Of a DNA stretch of 64,000 nucleotides, positions 50,582 to 60,769 are shown one piece after another. Each line of letters starts with the position of its first letter. Position 1 is the first letter of the stretch. The position numbers and the translations under genes were made by a program. The notes under the pieces were generated by a model. It was not told the origin of the DNA. It saw only the letters and a program-made list of their open reading frames with translations, and made no database searches. Origin of the DNA: Phycisphaerales bacterium (GTDB lineage: Bacteria > Planctomycetota > Phycisphaerae > Phycisphaerales > SM1A02); the NCBI GenBank assembly GCA_028278245.1, contig JANQEQ010000108.1:19411-83410 (forward strand), in the 5' to 3' direction.

Positions 50582-53500
50582 TCAATTCTGATCAGCCGTA
50601 GTATTTTCTTCGACAGGAGGAGATGAAGAAACATCCAGCAGCATGCGGAGTTCGGAGAGGGCCATGCCGCGAAGGCGATTATTTTTTGCCTGGGAATGGA
50701 GATTCTTCATGACTCGATCGAAATGACCATAATCCTGATCGATTCCGTCGATTGAATTGCGGATGAATTCTATGACCAGAGTGCGAATATCACGATCCCG
50801 ACGCGAACCCCGCCAGCGTATGGGAATGAAACGACGTATCCAGGCCACAATGCGCGCCGGCCAATCGCTGGAGCGGAGATCGGCGCGGTAACGTCGGCCA
50901 AAGGCTACACATTCGATCCGGGTCAGGTAACGTCGCTCGAGTTTATCCTCGCGGGCACGTTTGATATCGAGTCTCTTACGCGTGCGGCGATGATGCTCCA
51001 CACTCGTGGCCATGGTTGCTACATAAATAAGATCGTGAATAAGCATCGCTTCGGCCAGAGGAAGCACGGCATTGCGCGTAATCGAACGACCTTTATCCCC
51101 ACGATCCTTGTGGTAAAGCTGAACGATCAGATCGATGAACTGCTCGGCGTAAGATATCCCGCCCCACTGCAGGCATCGATACATCGCTAACAACACTTCC
51201 TTACGGGCAATACGACCGGGATCGGTTTCGGCTAATCCGGGCATCTGATCGAGAGAGCGATGCATGAGTTGAATAAATCGATGGCCGTGCGAACGCTTCC
51301 ACCAGGGCCCGCGGGAGTAATGACGTTCCAACCTGCCCAGTAGACGGGCGACGGACTCTCCCGGATCTTCACTTTCGGGGGTAAAAAAGCGTTGATCGAC
51401 CGCAAGGCGACGCCCGAACATAATACCTTCGTGAGATCGGCCGATCCCTTCTGCCTCGATTCGCTGAACGGCTGATTCCAACACTTCCCAGGTGAGAGGC
51501 AGATACCCGAGTTGGAATGCAATACCCAGAAGTACAAGATCAGTCACTCGATCGGTATGGAACCATGTGCGGCAAGCACCGGCACAATGAGCAATATGAT
51601 GATGATCAGCCCGGGTCGTTTCATCCAACATCATCGGAAGCAGATTGCGCACACGGCGATTGTGTTCCGTTTCAGTCTCATCGGTGAAATAATCGTCATT
51701 GACCACGGCACAGGTGCGGGCGTTGTAAGCTACCCGCAGATCAGAATCCATGCCCAGCGCTCGGAGCGTTTCCTCCACATCCAAACCAAGGATCAGATCC
51801 GCTTCCCCAAAGGGAATTACTGTCGTGAGAGGAGTTGTTTTTTCATTTTCTCGCGGTCTTGTGAAGAGCACTTGCGTCCATGCTCTGCGACCGGGACCGA
51901 TCGTAGCGGGATGATGCACATACTTCACCGAATAACCCATGAGAGTTCCGGCTTCGCTCAAGATTCGCGTGGCTGGACCCGGCGGATTGCCGCGATAGCC
52001 TGCCAGATGGACGCGCCAATATGGCTGATGTCCATGTTGAGGTGTTGGAAGAGGCAAGTGAGTCGATGGATTGACCAGCGTATCTCTTGCCGGTGGCTTG
52101 GTCCGTTGCACATCGATTTGCTCAAGCAGAGGTTTAATACGAAACAGAAATGCACGAGACTTTGCACTTGTTTGACGTTCCATGGAAAAAGTGCTGCGCA
52201 ATGCTGAAGGCACACGGCCAGAGAATAATTCTTCAGCAGATTCCGGATCGGTTGACGGCCAGGCACAAGCGACATTGGTCGGCCACACAACTCGATAATG
52301 TGGTTGAAATCCCAGACGATCGATTTCGGCAAGATCTTTTTCCCTTCCGGCAAGATCGTATTGCGGTGGGGAACTGTCACTTACGATGATCACTGTAAAG
52401 TCATCCGTCAAAGCGGCATCACGAATTGTCTGATGCAATTCCATATCCGGCGCAAGCTGGGAAACGATGATGTGCGTGCGATCAGTCCAGCGGCTGGGAA
52501 TGATCGCAGTGGTCAACCGTTCGACATCACGAAGTTGATCAGGAGACACGAGTGCGATGATGAATATACCCGGTCGATAATCCCTTGCTGCCTGGGGTAA
52601 GCTGCTAATAATCTCCGTTGAAAACTTACGCGCATCAGCAATTTCCACAGGAACCAGACGTGCGACATCGCCGGCCGGTTCGATACCTTCTTTGACCAGA
52701 GCGGTCGGTTGTGAATTTTCTTCGTCTGTGGGTGTATGCTCGCGAAGCCACTGGTCGACATCTGCTACAACCTGACGGACGATTTCCAATGCACCTGCTG
52801 AGCCGACCCTTGATCCACGTTCAGTGAGCTGGAAATCGCGAGATGTTATTTCCGGGGAGAGTTGGGTAGCGACATTGACTGTTGGGCGAATATCGTGGAG
52901 GAGATGAACAATGTTGCGAGCCAGTGTAGAAGGATGCAGATGCTGATTGTCACAAACTTCTTGAATCTCGCTTTCCGGAGGAGGCGGGATCGACTTACCC
53001 CAGATTGAAGCGGGCTGCTGCCCCTGTCTTCGGAGCTGTTCTGCGAACGCCAGGATATTCTGTTCGACTTCACCGGGACGGGGTTCCAGAATCACGACCT
53101 GTGCGCAGCGTGTCATGAGCCTTTCCACAGCGGCGTGATCGATCGGATGAATCAGGCGAAGTTGCAGAACGGGTACACGATCCGAAAGTTGGAGTACATG
53201 GATCAGATGTCGAAGCGCGCCCTCGGCCGGTCCCACAGTGATAAATCCGATACGCAACCTTTCCCCGGGGCTGGGCAGGCTTCGCGAGATGTTCAATTCC
53301 ATCCGCCGACCCATACGCAATACACCGATTGCTTCGGGTCGACTCGAACGACGACGGCGGCGGCGGCGGCGTGCCAACAGGGCGTCAATTTCATCAACTT
53401 CACGATTCGGATGGACTTCAACCATTTCTGCGGATTGCAGAATCGAAGAATGGACCACGATCATGACCGGCGTTCGACCCGACCGACTCATTCGCAGAGC

Positions 53501-54001
53501 TTGTTCGATGGAATCACGGAATTGGGTGACGTCGCCCGGTTCGATGCACGGAAGGTCATAGTGATTTGCCACATGCCGAGGCGATGAAAATGCACAACGG
53601 GCGGGATGATCTTCCGCAATAATGCACATAGCACCACTGCGATCAAACGCTGCCTGACTGATTCTGGCAAACATCGGTAATGCAGAATCCAGACTGTCAT
53701 TGGGCACACACGCCACAGCAGCACGACCTGCCCGGGCAGCGTGGAACGCCAGTGTCAATCCCCGTTGCGCATCGAGGGTCGCCTGACAGGCTGTCCCGTG
53801 TTTCTGCAACAATTCTGCCACGGTCTCCTGCAAGGCCGCTTTGTATAAAGACTGAAAGGAACCCTGATCCGGTCCAGTGATCAACGAAACCGGGCTATCC
53901 GCTTCCAATACTGCTTTGAGAACCGCAAACGGCCCCGACAGGAGGCATTGACCATCTGGTAATGTGAGACGTTGGCCGAGAGATGGAGGTAACTGAGACA
54001 C
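50582..54001 (-). CDS. Large indolepyruvate:ferredoxin oxidoreductase-like protein lacking cofactor motifs
   Basis: The 1139-residue product (GTG start) has the layout of fused indolepyruvate oxidoreductases. An alpha-like pyrimidine-domain part comes first (about 15-205, with LTLAFHAARAGRAAVACVP and TPVMIVVHSSIL). A transketolase-C-like part follows (IGFITVGPAEGALRHLIHVL ... VVILEPRPGEVEQNILAFAEQL). A gamma-type domain comes later (HLAGYRGNPPGPATRILSEAGTLMGYSVKYVHHPATIGPGRRAWTQVLF ... FGEADLILGLDVEETLRAL), and then a long C-terminal helical part like DUF6537. I find no CXXC cluster for Fe-S and no GDG...N TPP motif. An arginine run (eight Arg) is near residue 215. It may be an inactive or scaffold paralogue, or one that works with partner chains. 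Confidence 0.6.
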   Translation of the reverse strand: MSQLPPSLGQRLTLPDGQCLLSGPFAVLKAVLEADSPVSLITGPDQGSFQSLYKAALQETVAELLQKHGTACQATLDAQRGLTLAFHAARAGRAAVACVPNDSLDSALPMFARISQAAFDRSGAMCIIAEDHPARCAFSSPRHVANHYDLPCIEPGDVTQFRDSIEQALRMSRSGRTPVMIVVHSSILQSAEMVEVHPNREVDEIDALLARRRRRRRRSSRPEAIGVLRMGRRMELNISRSLPSPGERLRIGFITVGPAEGALRHLIHVLQLSDRVPVLQLRLIHPIDHAAVERLMTRCAQVVILEPRPGEVEQNILAFAEQLRRQGQQPASIWGKSIPPPPESEIQEVCDNQHLHPSTLARNIVHLLHDIRPTVNVATQLSPEITSRDFQLTERGSRVGSAGALEIVRQVVADVDQWLREHTPTDEENSQPTALVKEGIEPAGDVARLVPVEIADARKFSTEIISSLPQAARDYRPGIFIIALVSPDQLRDVERLTTAIIPSRWTDRTHIIVSQLAPDMELHQTIRDAALTDDFTVIIVSDSSPPQYDLAGREKDLAEIDRLGFQPHYRVVWPTNVACAWPSTDPESAEELFSGRVPSALRSTFSMERQTSAKSRAFLFRIKPLLEQIDVQRTKPPARDTLVNPSTHLPLPTPQHGHQPYWRVHLAGYRGNPPGPATRILSEAGTLMGYSVKYVHHPATIGPGRRAWTQVLFTRPRENEKTTPLTTVIPFGEADLILGLDVEETLRALGMDSDLRVAYNARTCAVVNDDYFTDETETEHNRRVRNLLPMMLDETTRADHHHIAHCAGACRTWFHTDRVTDLVLLGIAFQLGYLPLTWEVLESAVQRIEAEGIGRSHEGIMFGRRLAVDQRFFTPESEDPGESVARLLGRLERHYSRGPWWKRSHGHRFIQLMHRSLDQMPGLAETDPGRIARKEVLLAMYRCLQWGGISYAEQFIDLIVQLYHKDRGDKGRSITRNAVLPLAEAMLIHDLIYVATMATSVEHHRRTRKRLDIKRAREDKLERRYLTRIECVAFGRRYRADLRSSDWPARIVAWIRRFIPIRWRGSRRDRDIRTLVIEFIRNSIDGIDQDYGHFDRVMKNLHSQAKNNRLRGMALSELRMLLDVSSSPPVEENTTADQN

Positions 54002-54064
54002 GGTATTGGGTGATTGTAAACAAAACTTACCCTGTAAGCCGCATTTGAGAGATGGACCTCTAAA

Positions 54065-54937
54065 TCACCTCTGACCATTCAGGATGTACCCGATTGCCTC
54101 AGCCACACCATCCTCATTGTGATCATGGCTGGTCACCCAATCTGCGGCATCCAGCACAGGTGGATCGGCATTGGCCATGGCAATACCCAGGCCGGCATGG
54201 CGTACGATCGCCTCATCATTGATCCCATCACCGATTGCGACAACTCGAGTTGGGTCTATCCCCTCCCGATCACAATAATCCTTCACCATCGTCCATTTAT
54301 TGACCTGGGGATTAAAGATCTCCAGCAGATGTGTTTCCGAACCACGAGCGGCGGTTTCAGTGACGGCAGCCCAGTGTTGCATGAAACAGCGATCGCCGAC
54401 CTGCTGTTTGAGTTGATCTGCCAGGGGTGCCAGCTCCCCCTCACTGGCAACAACACCTACTCGTACACTCTCATGGGGATGAGGATCTTCAGCAAGCGTC
54501 ATCACAAACCTGACCGTGACCGGGAGTACTTCAAACCACCAGATTGAAGCGGGATCCATTTCGGCATCACCCACCGCCAGATAATCGTAGCCAGCTACCT
54601 TTGAATCCTTGAGTATCAGTACCTTGTGATCATGTTTCAGGAGAGCATGAGTAACATCCACGACCAAATCTTCGGGCATCGTATGACTGATGAGCGTTTG
54701 ACCCGTTTTTGCATCAGATAAAAGCGCCCCACCTGCCCCGATCACCAGACCCTCGTGTGCGATGGCCTTGAGCGGCTCCAGCGACTCTACCATTACTCTA
54801 CCGGTGGCGATAATCACGGTCAGACCGGCTGCTCGCGCTTCATCAATCGCTTCCCGATTCCTGTGAGATACGGTGCCATTTGAAGCCAGAAGGGTTCCAT
54901 CTAGGTCAACAACAAGTACATCAAATTGATTTGGCAT
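54065..54937 (-). CDS. HAD-superfamily (Cof-type) hydrolase
   Basis: The 290-residue product has the four HAD motifs: VVDLDGTLLASNG (nucleophile and acid Asp), VIIATGR (Ser/Thr motif), KWTMVKDYCDREGID (Lys), and VVAIGDGINDEAIVRHAGLGIAMANA (acidic pair). The large cap between motif 2 and 3 makes it a IIB (Cof) phosphatase, which act on sugar phosphates or related metabolites. Substrate is unknown. It is divergent from the APH-like kinase gene, and the two 5' ends lie 111 bases apart. Confidence 0.9.
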   Translation of the reverse strand: MPNQFDVLVVDLDGTLLASNGTVSHRNREAIDEARAAGLTVIIATGRVMVESLEPLKAIAHEGLVIGAGGALLSDAKTGQTLISHTMPEDLVVDVTHALLKHDHKVLILKDSKVAGYDYLAVGDAEMDPASIWWFEVLPVTVRFVMTLAEDPHPHESVRVGVVASEGELAPLADQLKQQVGDRCFMQHWAAVTETAARGSETHLLEIFNPQVNKWTMVKDYCDREGIDPTRVVAIGDGINDEAIVRHAGLGIAMANADPPVLDAADWVTSHDHNEDGVAEAIGYILNGQR

Positions 54938-55048
54938 GGATTAACCGTAAAAAGACCACTCGATGAGGGCAAGTATCTTGAATTGAATCCTTGCGACTTC
55001 GGGGCAATCCGTTTACGCTGGGGACATGAATACCAGGGAGCATCGCGG

Positions 55049-56020
55049 TTGACATCCGTACCAGGTGATGCCATCTCGACCGATTCCCGCTCACTTGCGG
55101 CCAGTCTCCTTCCACTCCTTAATGAGGCTTGTGATCAACACCTAGCCGATGTTGCATGGTTCAAAGCAGACTGGCAACGGGGGGGAGCGGCTACGGCAAC
55201 AGCAAGCTATCTGCAACCTGATGGATCCACCATTCCGGTCATACTCAAACTGCCCGTGGTGCAGCGCGAACTCCTCTGGCTCAGGCGCCTCCAGACTATA
55301 GACGCCCAACATCCCGTCATCCCCCGACTCTATGCGTCTGGTGAATCACTGGGAGGCTATGATCTGGCCTGGGTGATCATCGAGAAATTACCGCATGGCC
55401 CACTCGGGCTGCAATGGCATAGCGATCACATCGCCAGAATCGCCGATGCTGCTGCCCGTTTCCATGCTGCTGCGCGCAGTTTTCCTGTGGATCAACCCCC
55501 ACAAGTAGAAGCCTGGGATGATCTTATCGGTGAATCTCTGGAGAATCTACGCATCAATCCCGTTGCTGAAAAATCCAGGTGGATCAAGGCCACGAAAAGA
55601 CTCCGCTCGAATCTGGATACGATAGTGGAAGCCTGGGATTCCAGAGCCACTGATGAGTGGCAACATGGCGATCTGCATATTGCCAACGCTCTGAGCCGCG
55701 ATTCAATGGAATCAGGTGAGGTCTGCTTGATTGATTTGGCTGAAGTACACGCGGGGAATTGGCTTGAGGATGCGATCTATCTGGAACGTCAACTCTGGGC
55801 TCGTCCGGAACGCATGAAACCGCTCAAGCCGGTAAAGGCGATGGCCATGGCAAGGAAACGGCACGGCTTGCCGGTGGGAGGTGATTACCCTCGTTATGCG
55901 ATGATACGACGTGCTCTACTGGCTGGCACGGCTCCGAAATTTATCAAATCTGAAGGCCACCCACGCCATCTTGAAGCTTGTCTGGGATGGCTGGAAACCG
56001 CCCTCAATGAGCTGACATAG
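55049..56020 (+). CDS. Aminoglycoside-phosphotransferase-like small-molecule kinase
   Basis: The TTG at 55049 has GGGAG eight bases upstream; an in-frame ATG at 54926 would overlap the divergent HAD gene and code a poorly conserved leader. The kinase core is DEWQHGDLHIANAL (catalytic HGD...N) and VCLIDLAEVH (metal Asp); upstream, PVILKLPVVQRELLWLRRL carries the ATP-site Lys and Glu. The wording is of the APH/choline-kinase group, which phosphorylate small hydroxyl compounds; no close substrate can be named. About 323 residues. Confidence 0.72.
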   Translation: MTSVPGDAISTDSRSLAASLLPLLNEACDQHLADVAWFKADWQRGGAATATASYLQPDGSTIPVILKLPVVQRELLWLRRLQTIDAQHPVIPRLYASGESLGGYDLAWVIIEKLPHGPLGLQWHSDHIARIADAAARFHAAARSFPVDQPPQVEAWDDLIGESLENLRINPVAEKSRWIKATKRLRSNLDTIVEAWDSRATDEWQHGDLHIANALSRDSMESGEVCLIDLAEVHAGNWLEDAIYLERQLWARPERMKPLKPVKAMAMARKRHGLPVGGDYPRYAMIRRALLAGTAPKFIKSEGHPRHLEACLGWLETALNELT

Positions 56021-56109
56021 GACTCCTCCTCTGAAATATATTGCCAGATCCCGGTGAGAATCGTAGGATAGCTCGATTCCACTTCGACTTACTAACCAGA
56101 GGTATTGTT

Positions 56110-56901
56110 ATGGATCGCAATCGGCTCAAAGAGGTGCATCAGACTGATCTCACCGAGAGCCGCATTAATGAAGATTTCGTCGATTGGCTCAAGACCAAGG
56201 GTCCGTCGTGGTTGCTCACTATCCTGATCTGCGTCATCGTTTACATGGCGATTATTAAATTTCAGTCGCGCAAAGCGGATTATGAGAACAAAGGCTGGCT
56301 CGCTTTTTACAATGCAGACACGGCCGGCAGCTTCGAAGATGTCGCTGAGGAATTTCCGGATTTGGAAGGTCTGGCCATTGTGTCTCAACTGCGCGCTGCT
56401 GATCTCCTTCTGAGTATCGTGCAGCAGGGCCAGGAAGTCATTGAGGGTACCGTCACAGTTGAAGAGGAAGATCCTGAAGCACCACCGCCTGAGCCTGAAT
56501 ACGAACCACTCACTCCCGAACGCCGTGATGAACTGCTCTCTCGGGCGGATCGCCTGTACCAACAGGTGATTGACGCTGATGAAGGTTCGCTCGCCACCAC
56601 ACTCCCCTACATCAATGCGTGTATGGGAAAGGCGGCTGTTGCTGAAGCGCGAGAGCAGATCGAAATTGCTACTGCCATGTACGAGCAAGCAGCAGCACGG
56701 GCGGAAATTTTTAATCTCGACCTGGTTGAAGTCATCAATGAGCGGTTGACATCACTGGCGGATATTACGCAACCGATTACTCTCCCCACAGAGGTTGAAG
56801 CACGCGTGCATCAAACACGGGGGGCTACACTTCGCACTCCTGCCAAGGTCAATAGCGCTCTGTACGATCTCATTCTGGGTGATCCTGACGAGGAATCATG
56901 A
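56110..56901 (+). CDS. Membrane protein with TPR-like helical domain
   Basis: AGAGG lies seven bases before the ATG at 56110; 263 residues. One membrane helix (PSWLLTILICVIVYMAIIKF) follows a 35-residue cytoplasmic part. The outer domain is helical and acidic and has a Glu/Pro stretch (VEEEDPEAPPPEPEYEPL). This is the topology of YfgM-like ancillary SecYEG/BamB neighbours, though the match is to layout and not sequence. Its TGA overlaps the ATG of the pseudouridine synthase gene by ATGA. Confidence 0.65.
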   Translation: MDRNRLKEVHQTDLTESRINEDFVDWLKTKGPSWLLTILICVIVYMAIIKFQSRKADYENKGWLAFYNADTAGSFEDVAEEFPDLEGLAIVSQLRAADLLLSIVQQGQEVIEGTVTVEEEDPEAPPPEPEYEPLTPERRDELLSRADRLYQQVIDADEGSLATTLPYINACMGKAAVAEAREQIEIATAMYEQAAARAEIFNLDLVEVINERLTSLADITQPITLPTEVEARVHQTRGATLRTPAKVNSALYDLILGDPDEES

Positions 56902-58097
56902 CCGCAACGATCGGTACTGAGAACGAAAATCACGTTGAATCAACCAAAGAGTTGTGCAATGCGGGGGGTAAGATTGATCGTGAGGCTTTATACCAATTGT
57001 ACGAAGTTGCCGGCGATGATGACGCGCCGGTATCGGTTCAGTTCAAGCTGAATAAGGATCTCCAAAAACGTCTCGACAGATACCTGGTCGATCGGATCCC
57101 CTTTCTGAGTCGAACATCGTTACAGGCGCTGATCAAAGAAGAGGCGGTGACTGTCAATGGTCGCATTCCCAAAGCATCCACCCGATTGAGAAAGGGAGAT
57201 GTAATCACTGCGGTGCTTCCACCCCCTCCCAGCAAGGAGATACCGGCTGAACCTATCCCACTCCAGGTCATTTACGAGGATGATGATCTTATCGTCATCA
57301 ACAAGCACGATGACATTATCGTCCACCCGGCGCGAGGAAATCTTTCCGGCACAATCCTCAACGGGTTGGTCTATCATTTTGAACACCACAACGGTGGGGA
57401 ATTATCTCAGGTAGGACAGGATCTGACTCGACCGGGTGTTGTTCACCGCCTGGATCGGCATACAACAGGGGTAATGGTGGCAGCAAAGAGCGACACTGCA
57501 CACTGGCGGCTGGGAAAACAATTTGAAAAGCGCCAAACAGAAAAACGCTACCTTGCTGTGGTGCATGGTCGCGTTGAACCTGCTGCGGATGTGATTAACT
57601 GCCCGCTGGGTAAACATCACACGATCAAACACAAATACGCAGTACGCTGGGACCAAACCGGTAAAGAATCCGTAACGCTCTATCGAGTGCGCGAACTTTA
57701 TGATGATTTTTCGCTCGTCGAGTTGGAACTCAAAACAGGTCGAACCCACCAAATCCGCGTTCATCTCTCACATCTGGGTTATCCCATCGTCGGCGATGAC
57801 ATCTACGGCGGTAGGCACGTCACTGTTGGAGATATCACAGGACCGACAGGATGTTCCGGATACGATAAATACAGCATTCCCTCCCTCTCACCGCGCCAAA
57901 CATTGCAACAGCGCCAAGCCCTTCATGCCGCTTTACTTGGATTCACCCATCCAATGACGCAAGAGAAAATACAGTTTGAAGCACCACTCCATGATGATAT
58001 GACGTTGCTGATCCGATTATTGCGCTTGTATCGGAATCCTCAGAAAGTGAATGCCTCTGGTACTATTATTGACCTTGCGGAAATGCTTCCTGAATAA
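56898..58097 (+). CDS. RluD-family rRNA pseudouridine synthase
   Basis: The 399-residue product has an N-terminal S4 RNA-binding domain (RLDRYLVDRIPFLSRTSLQALIKEEAVTVNGRIPKASTRLRKGDVI) and the RluA/RluC/RluD catalytic core with the Asp in VHRLDRHTTGVMVAAKS. YLAVVHGRVEPAADVINCPLGKH and LELKTGRTHQIRVHLSHLGYPIVGDDIYG confirm the family. The usual target is uridines in helix 69 of 23S rRNA, but the branch (RluC or RluD) cannot be fixed. It carries about 60 extra N-terminal residues compared with E. coli RluD. It converges on mraY. Confidence 0.93.
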   Translation: MTATIGTENENHVESTKELCNAGGKIDREALYQLYEVAGDDDAPVSVQFKLNKDLQKRLDRYLVDRIPFLSRTSLQALIKEEAVTVNGRIPKASTRLRKGDVITAVLPPPPSKEIPAEPIPLQVIYEDDDLIVINKHDDIIVHPARGNLSGTILNGLVYHFEHHNGGELSQVGQDLTRPGVVHRLDRHTTGVMVAAKSDTAHWRLGKQFEKRQTEKRYLAVVHGRVEPAADVINCPLGKHHTIKHKYAVRWDQTGKESVTLYRVRELYDDFSLVELELKTGRTHQIRVHLSHLGYPIVGDDIYGGRHVTVGDITGPTGCSGYDKYSIPSLSPRQTLQQRQALHAALLGFTHPMTQEKIQFEAPLHDDMTLLIRLLRLYRNPQKVNASGTIIDLAEMLPE

Positions 58098-58141
58098 TTT
58101 CATTGATTTTATGTTTGAATTGTGCGTTGATTGTGTGGTTA

Positions 58142-59323
58142 TCATCGCAGCTTGATGGATACCAGCGCGAGCATAGCCAGCACAACACCAATGACCCAGA
58201 ATCGGATAACGACCTGCTGCTCAGACCATCCCTTGAGATGGAAGTGATGGTGAATCGGTGAACATCGAAAAATCCGTTTTCCTCCAGTCCATCGGAAGTA
58301 GGCAACTTGAAGGATAACGCTTCCCATTTCCATGAAGAACACGCCACCGATGATCAGCAACAGAATTTCCTGTCGAATGGCCACAGCAACATAAGCCATC
58401 AATCCTCCCAGTGGTAGTGAGCCTGTGTCACCCATGAACACCATTGCCGGGGAGCAGTTGAACCACAGGAATCCCAGGCACGCACCTGCCATCGCTCCCG
58501 TGATAATCATCATCTCATCAGCGCCCCGGATATAAGGGAACATAAGACGCGGTGTAACGGTCTCACTCCCGGCGATAAAACAGAGCACCATCAATGCAAA
58601 TGATGCAACCATCAAGGTGCCGGGGGCAAGGCCATCCATACCGTCAGTCAGGTTGACTGCATTGGATGTCCCGGCAACCAGAATCACCGCGATGAGAATA
58701 AAGAGTGCAGCCGGGAGAATGATGATTCCATCTTCCAATCGAAAAGTACCCTGAACATAAGTATTCTGGAAGGGCAGGGTCAGAGCGTGTGCTGAATTGC
58801 GGAAATTCTCTCCTTCCAGCGCTGAGCCGTAACGATACAGGAATACGCCTGCGATCAAACCGATCCCGAGCTGAAACAGCAATTTCTCCCACACATACAG
58901 ACCTTCACGTGAGCCCGGTGAACGCCGAGCACTGGTCAGCTTGAGCCAATCATCTGCGCCTCCCACAAATGCCAGCCACACGAGAACAATCAAAGCCAGA
59001 TGGACGTAAGCGTTTCTCAGATCGGCAAGCAGAAGAGAAGTTACCAGAATCGAACCGCAAATGAGAATACCACCCATGGTGGGTGTAGCAGCTTTCGACG
59101 CCATGAGATCATTCAGATCTGTGTGATAAAACTCAGGTGCATCGCCGACTTTTTGTTTGATCAGCCAGCGGATTGTTTTACGACCAAACACAAGAACCAG
59201 AAGGAAGCTTACGACCACGGCAAAGAAGGCGCGGAATTCGAGTTGATAGAGCACCTGTGCAAATCTGAACAAGCCTACTGCTTCAAGCCAATCGTCTGTG
59301 AGTTGGAGGAGATTGTAGAGCAT
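58142..59323 (-). CDS. mraY: Phospho-N-acetylmuramoyl-pentapeptide transferase
   Basis: It makes lipid I from UDP-MurNAc-pentapeptide and undecaprenyl phosphate. The 393-residue polytopic protein has KAATPTMGGILI, VNLTDGMDGLAPGTL (catalytic Asp-rich), FMGDTGSLPLGGLMAYVA and PIHHHFHLKGWSEQQVVIRFW, all MraY signatures. The ATG at 59323 is preferred over a TTG seven codons earlier, as MraY proteins normally begin close to MLY-like sequence. It starts 33 bases after murF. Confidence 0.96.
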   Translation of the reverse strand: MLYNLLQLTDDWLEAVGLFRFAQVLYQLEFRAFFAVVVSFLLVLVFGRKTIRWLIKQKVGDAPEFYHTDLNDLMASKAATPTMGGILICGSILVTSLLLADLRNAYVHLALIVLVWLAFVGGADDWLKLTSARRSPGSREGLYVWEKLLFQLGIGLIAGVFLYRYGSALEGENFRNSAHALTLPFQNTYVQGTFRLEDGIIILPAALFILIAVILVAGTSNAVNLTDGMDGLAPGTLMVASFALMVLCFIAGSETVTPRLMFPYIRGADEMMIITGAMAGACLGFLWFNCSPAMVFMGDTGSLPLGGLMAYVAVAIRQEILLLIIGGVFFMEMGSVILQVAYFRWTGGKRIFRCSPIHHHFHLKGWSEQQVVIRFWVIGVVLAMLALVSIKLR

Positions 59324-59356
59324 AAGAAGATTAGCAATGAACAAAGACCGGTTACA

Positions 59357-60769
59357 TCATACCCCATTTCGTATTGGAACTGGGTCGGACCACCACTGCA
59401 GGAGCTTCTCCAACTCCATTCCACGCGATCCCTTCAATAGAATTGCGTAATTCGATTGGCACAGACTATTGATGTGCCTGGTTATTTGCCTGGAGATACT
59501 CGAAAAATGAACATAGCGATTCGTCGGCCACAATTCGGCCAAACCTTCTGCAATAAACCGAACCTGTTCACCAACAAGAATGACATGTGTCAGAGGGTAT
59601 TGGTGATCGAGATTTATCAATTCTGATACCAGCACGCGATGCAGAGCTTCCGATGATCTGCCAAGTTCGAGCATATCACCCAAAACGATAATTCTTCCTG
59701 ACGCCTCTGTAGTTAACTCACAGAATGTACTCAGAGCAGCCTTCACTGATTCCGGGTTAGCATTGTAAGAATCATCATAAATAGTTACATCATTTAGTTG
59801 TTTGATTTCCATCCGGGCCTGTTCTGGTTGAGCTTGAGCCAGGGCATTCTGTATCCTTTGGTCATCAATGTCGTATTCTTGGGCCACAGCAATTGCGGCA
59901 AGAGCATTGAGAGCATTATGTCGGCCGGGCAATCCCAGGGGAAATACCTGACGATTATTAACTTGAAAATACGCTCCCCGACCACATAAACTGTAATCCG
60001 TTATGCGTAGATCTGCATTATCATGGAAGCCGTAACGGATCACCGAATTCGTCAATATCTCGTGATGACATGATTCGGCAGCCTCTGCATTGATCACCAC
60101 CAATCCTCCTTCCTGAAGATAATCAAGCAGTGACAGCTTTTCTTGTGCAATTGCTTCAATTGTTTCCAATCCTTCCAGGTGTGCATGACCGATCGCAGTA
60201 ATCACTGCGATATCCGGCTTGACGAGTGCTGCCAACTGAGCAATTTCCCCCGGCGCATTCGTTCCTATTTCTACGACAAGATATTGATCCTGCGGCTGCG
60301 TAGAAAGAACTGTTAGAGGAACACCGATATCGTTGTTATAAGATCGTGGTGAAGCGGTACCGTTCAACATTGACGAAAGTACAGTATCGATCAGGTTTTT
60401 TGTCGTGGTTTTACCGTTCGAACCGGTCACTGCGATGATTGTGGTTTTTTTCAAAGTACTGCGATAACTTCGTGCCAGTTGTATTAGTGCCTGCCTTGTA
60501 TCATGTACCCTCAACACGCCAACGTCATTTGACAATCTGGTTATATCCACATCGCGATCAACGATGAGCATAGCAGATCCTGCATCAACCGCAGCTCGCA
60601 GAAAATCATGCCCATCGTGATTCGGTCCACGCAGAGCCAGAAAAATCCGATCGGAAAGATTGCATCGGCTATCCGTACCGACACCGATCAGATCGACTGA
60701 CTGGGTTAAGCGCTGTATCCACCTCCCATTAGTAACGTCGCGAAGATTATCAGGCTCAAAAAAACTCAT
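59357..60769 (-). CDS. murF: UDP-MurNAc-tripeptide--D-alanyl-D-alanine ligase
   Basis: The 470-residue Mur ligase has the ATP site (VTGSNGKTTTKNLIDTVL), NNDIGVPLTVL, EIGTNAPGEIAQLAALVKPDIAVITAIGHAHLEG, and YDDSYNANPESVKAAL with LGDMLELG. These identify MurF. Its ATG overlaps the murE stop by ATGA. Confidence 0.95.
   Translation of the reverse strand: MSFFEPDNLRDVTNGRWIQRLTQSVDLIGVGTDSRCNLSDRIFLALRGPNHDGHDFLRAAVDAGSAMLIVDRDVDITRLSNDVGVLRVHDTRQALIQLARSYRSTLKKTTIIAVTGSNGKTTTKNLIDTVLSSMLNGTASPRSYNNDIGVPLTVLSTQPQDQYLVVEIGTNAPGEIAQLAALVKPDIAVITAIGHAHLEGLETIEAIAQEKLSLLDYLQEGGLVVINAEAAESCHHEILTNSVIRYGFHDNADLRITDYSLCGRGAYFQVNNRQVFPLGLPGRHNALNALAAIAVAQEYDIDDQRIQNALAQAQPEQARMEIKQLNDVTIYDDSYNANPESVKAALSTFCELTTEASGRIIVLGDMLELGRSSEALHRVLVSELINLDHQYPLTHVILVGEQVRFIAEGLAELWPTNRYVHFSSISRQITRHINSLCQSNYAILLKGSRGMELEKLLQWWSDPVPIRNGV

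Noticed and set aside
54926..55048. N-terminal extension of the APH-like kinase
   Set aside because: It would overlap the divergent HAD gene, has no ribosome site at its ATG, and shows no family sequence; TTG at 55049 has GGGAG.
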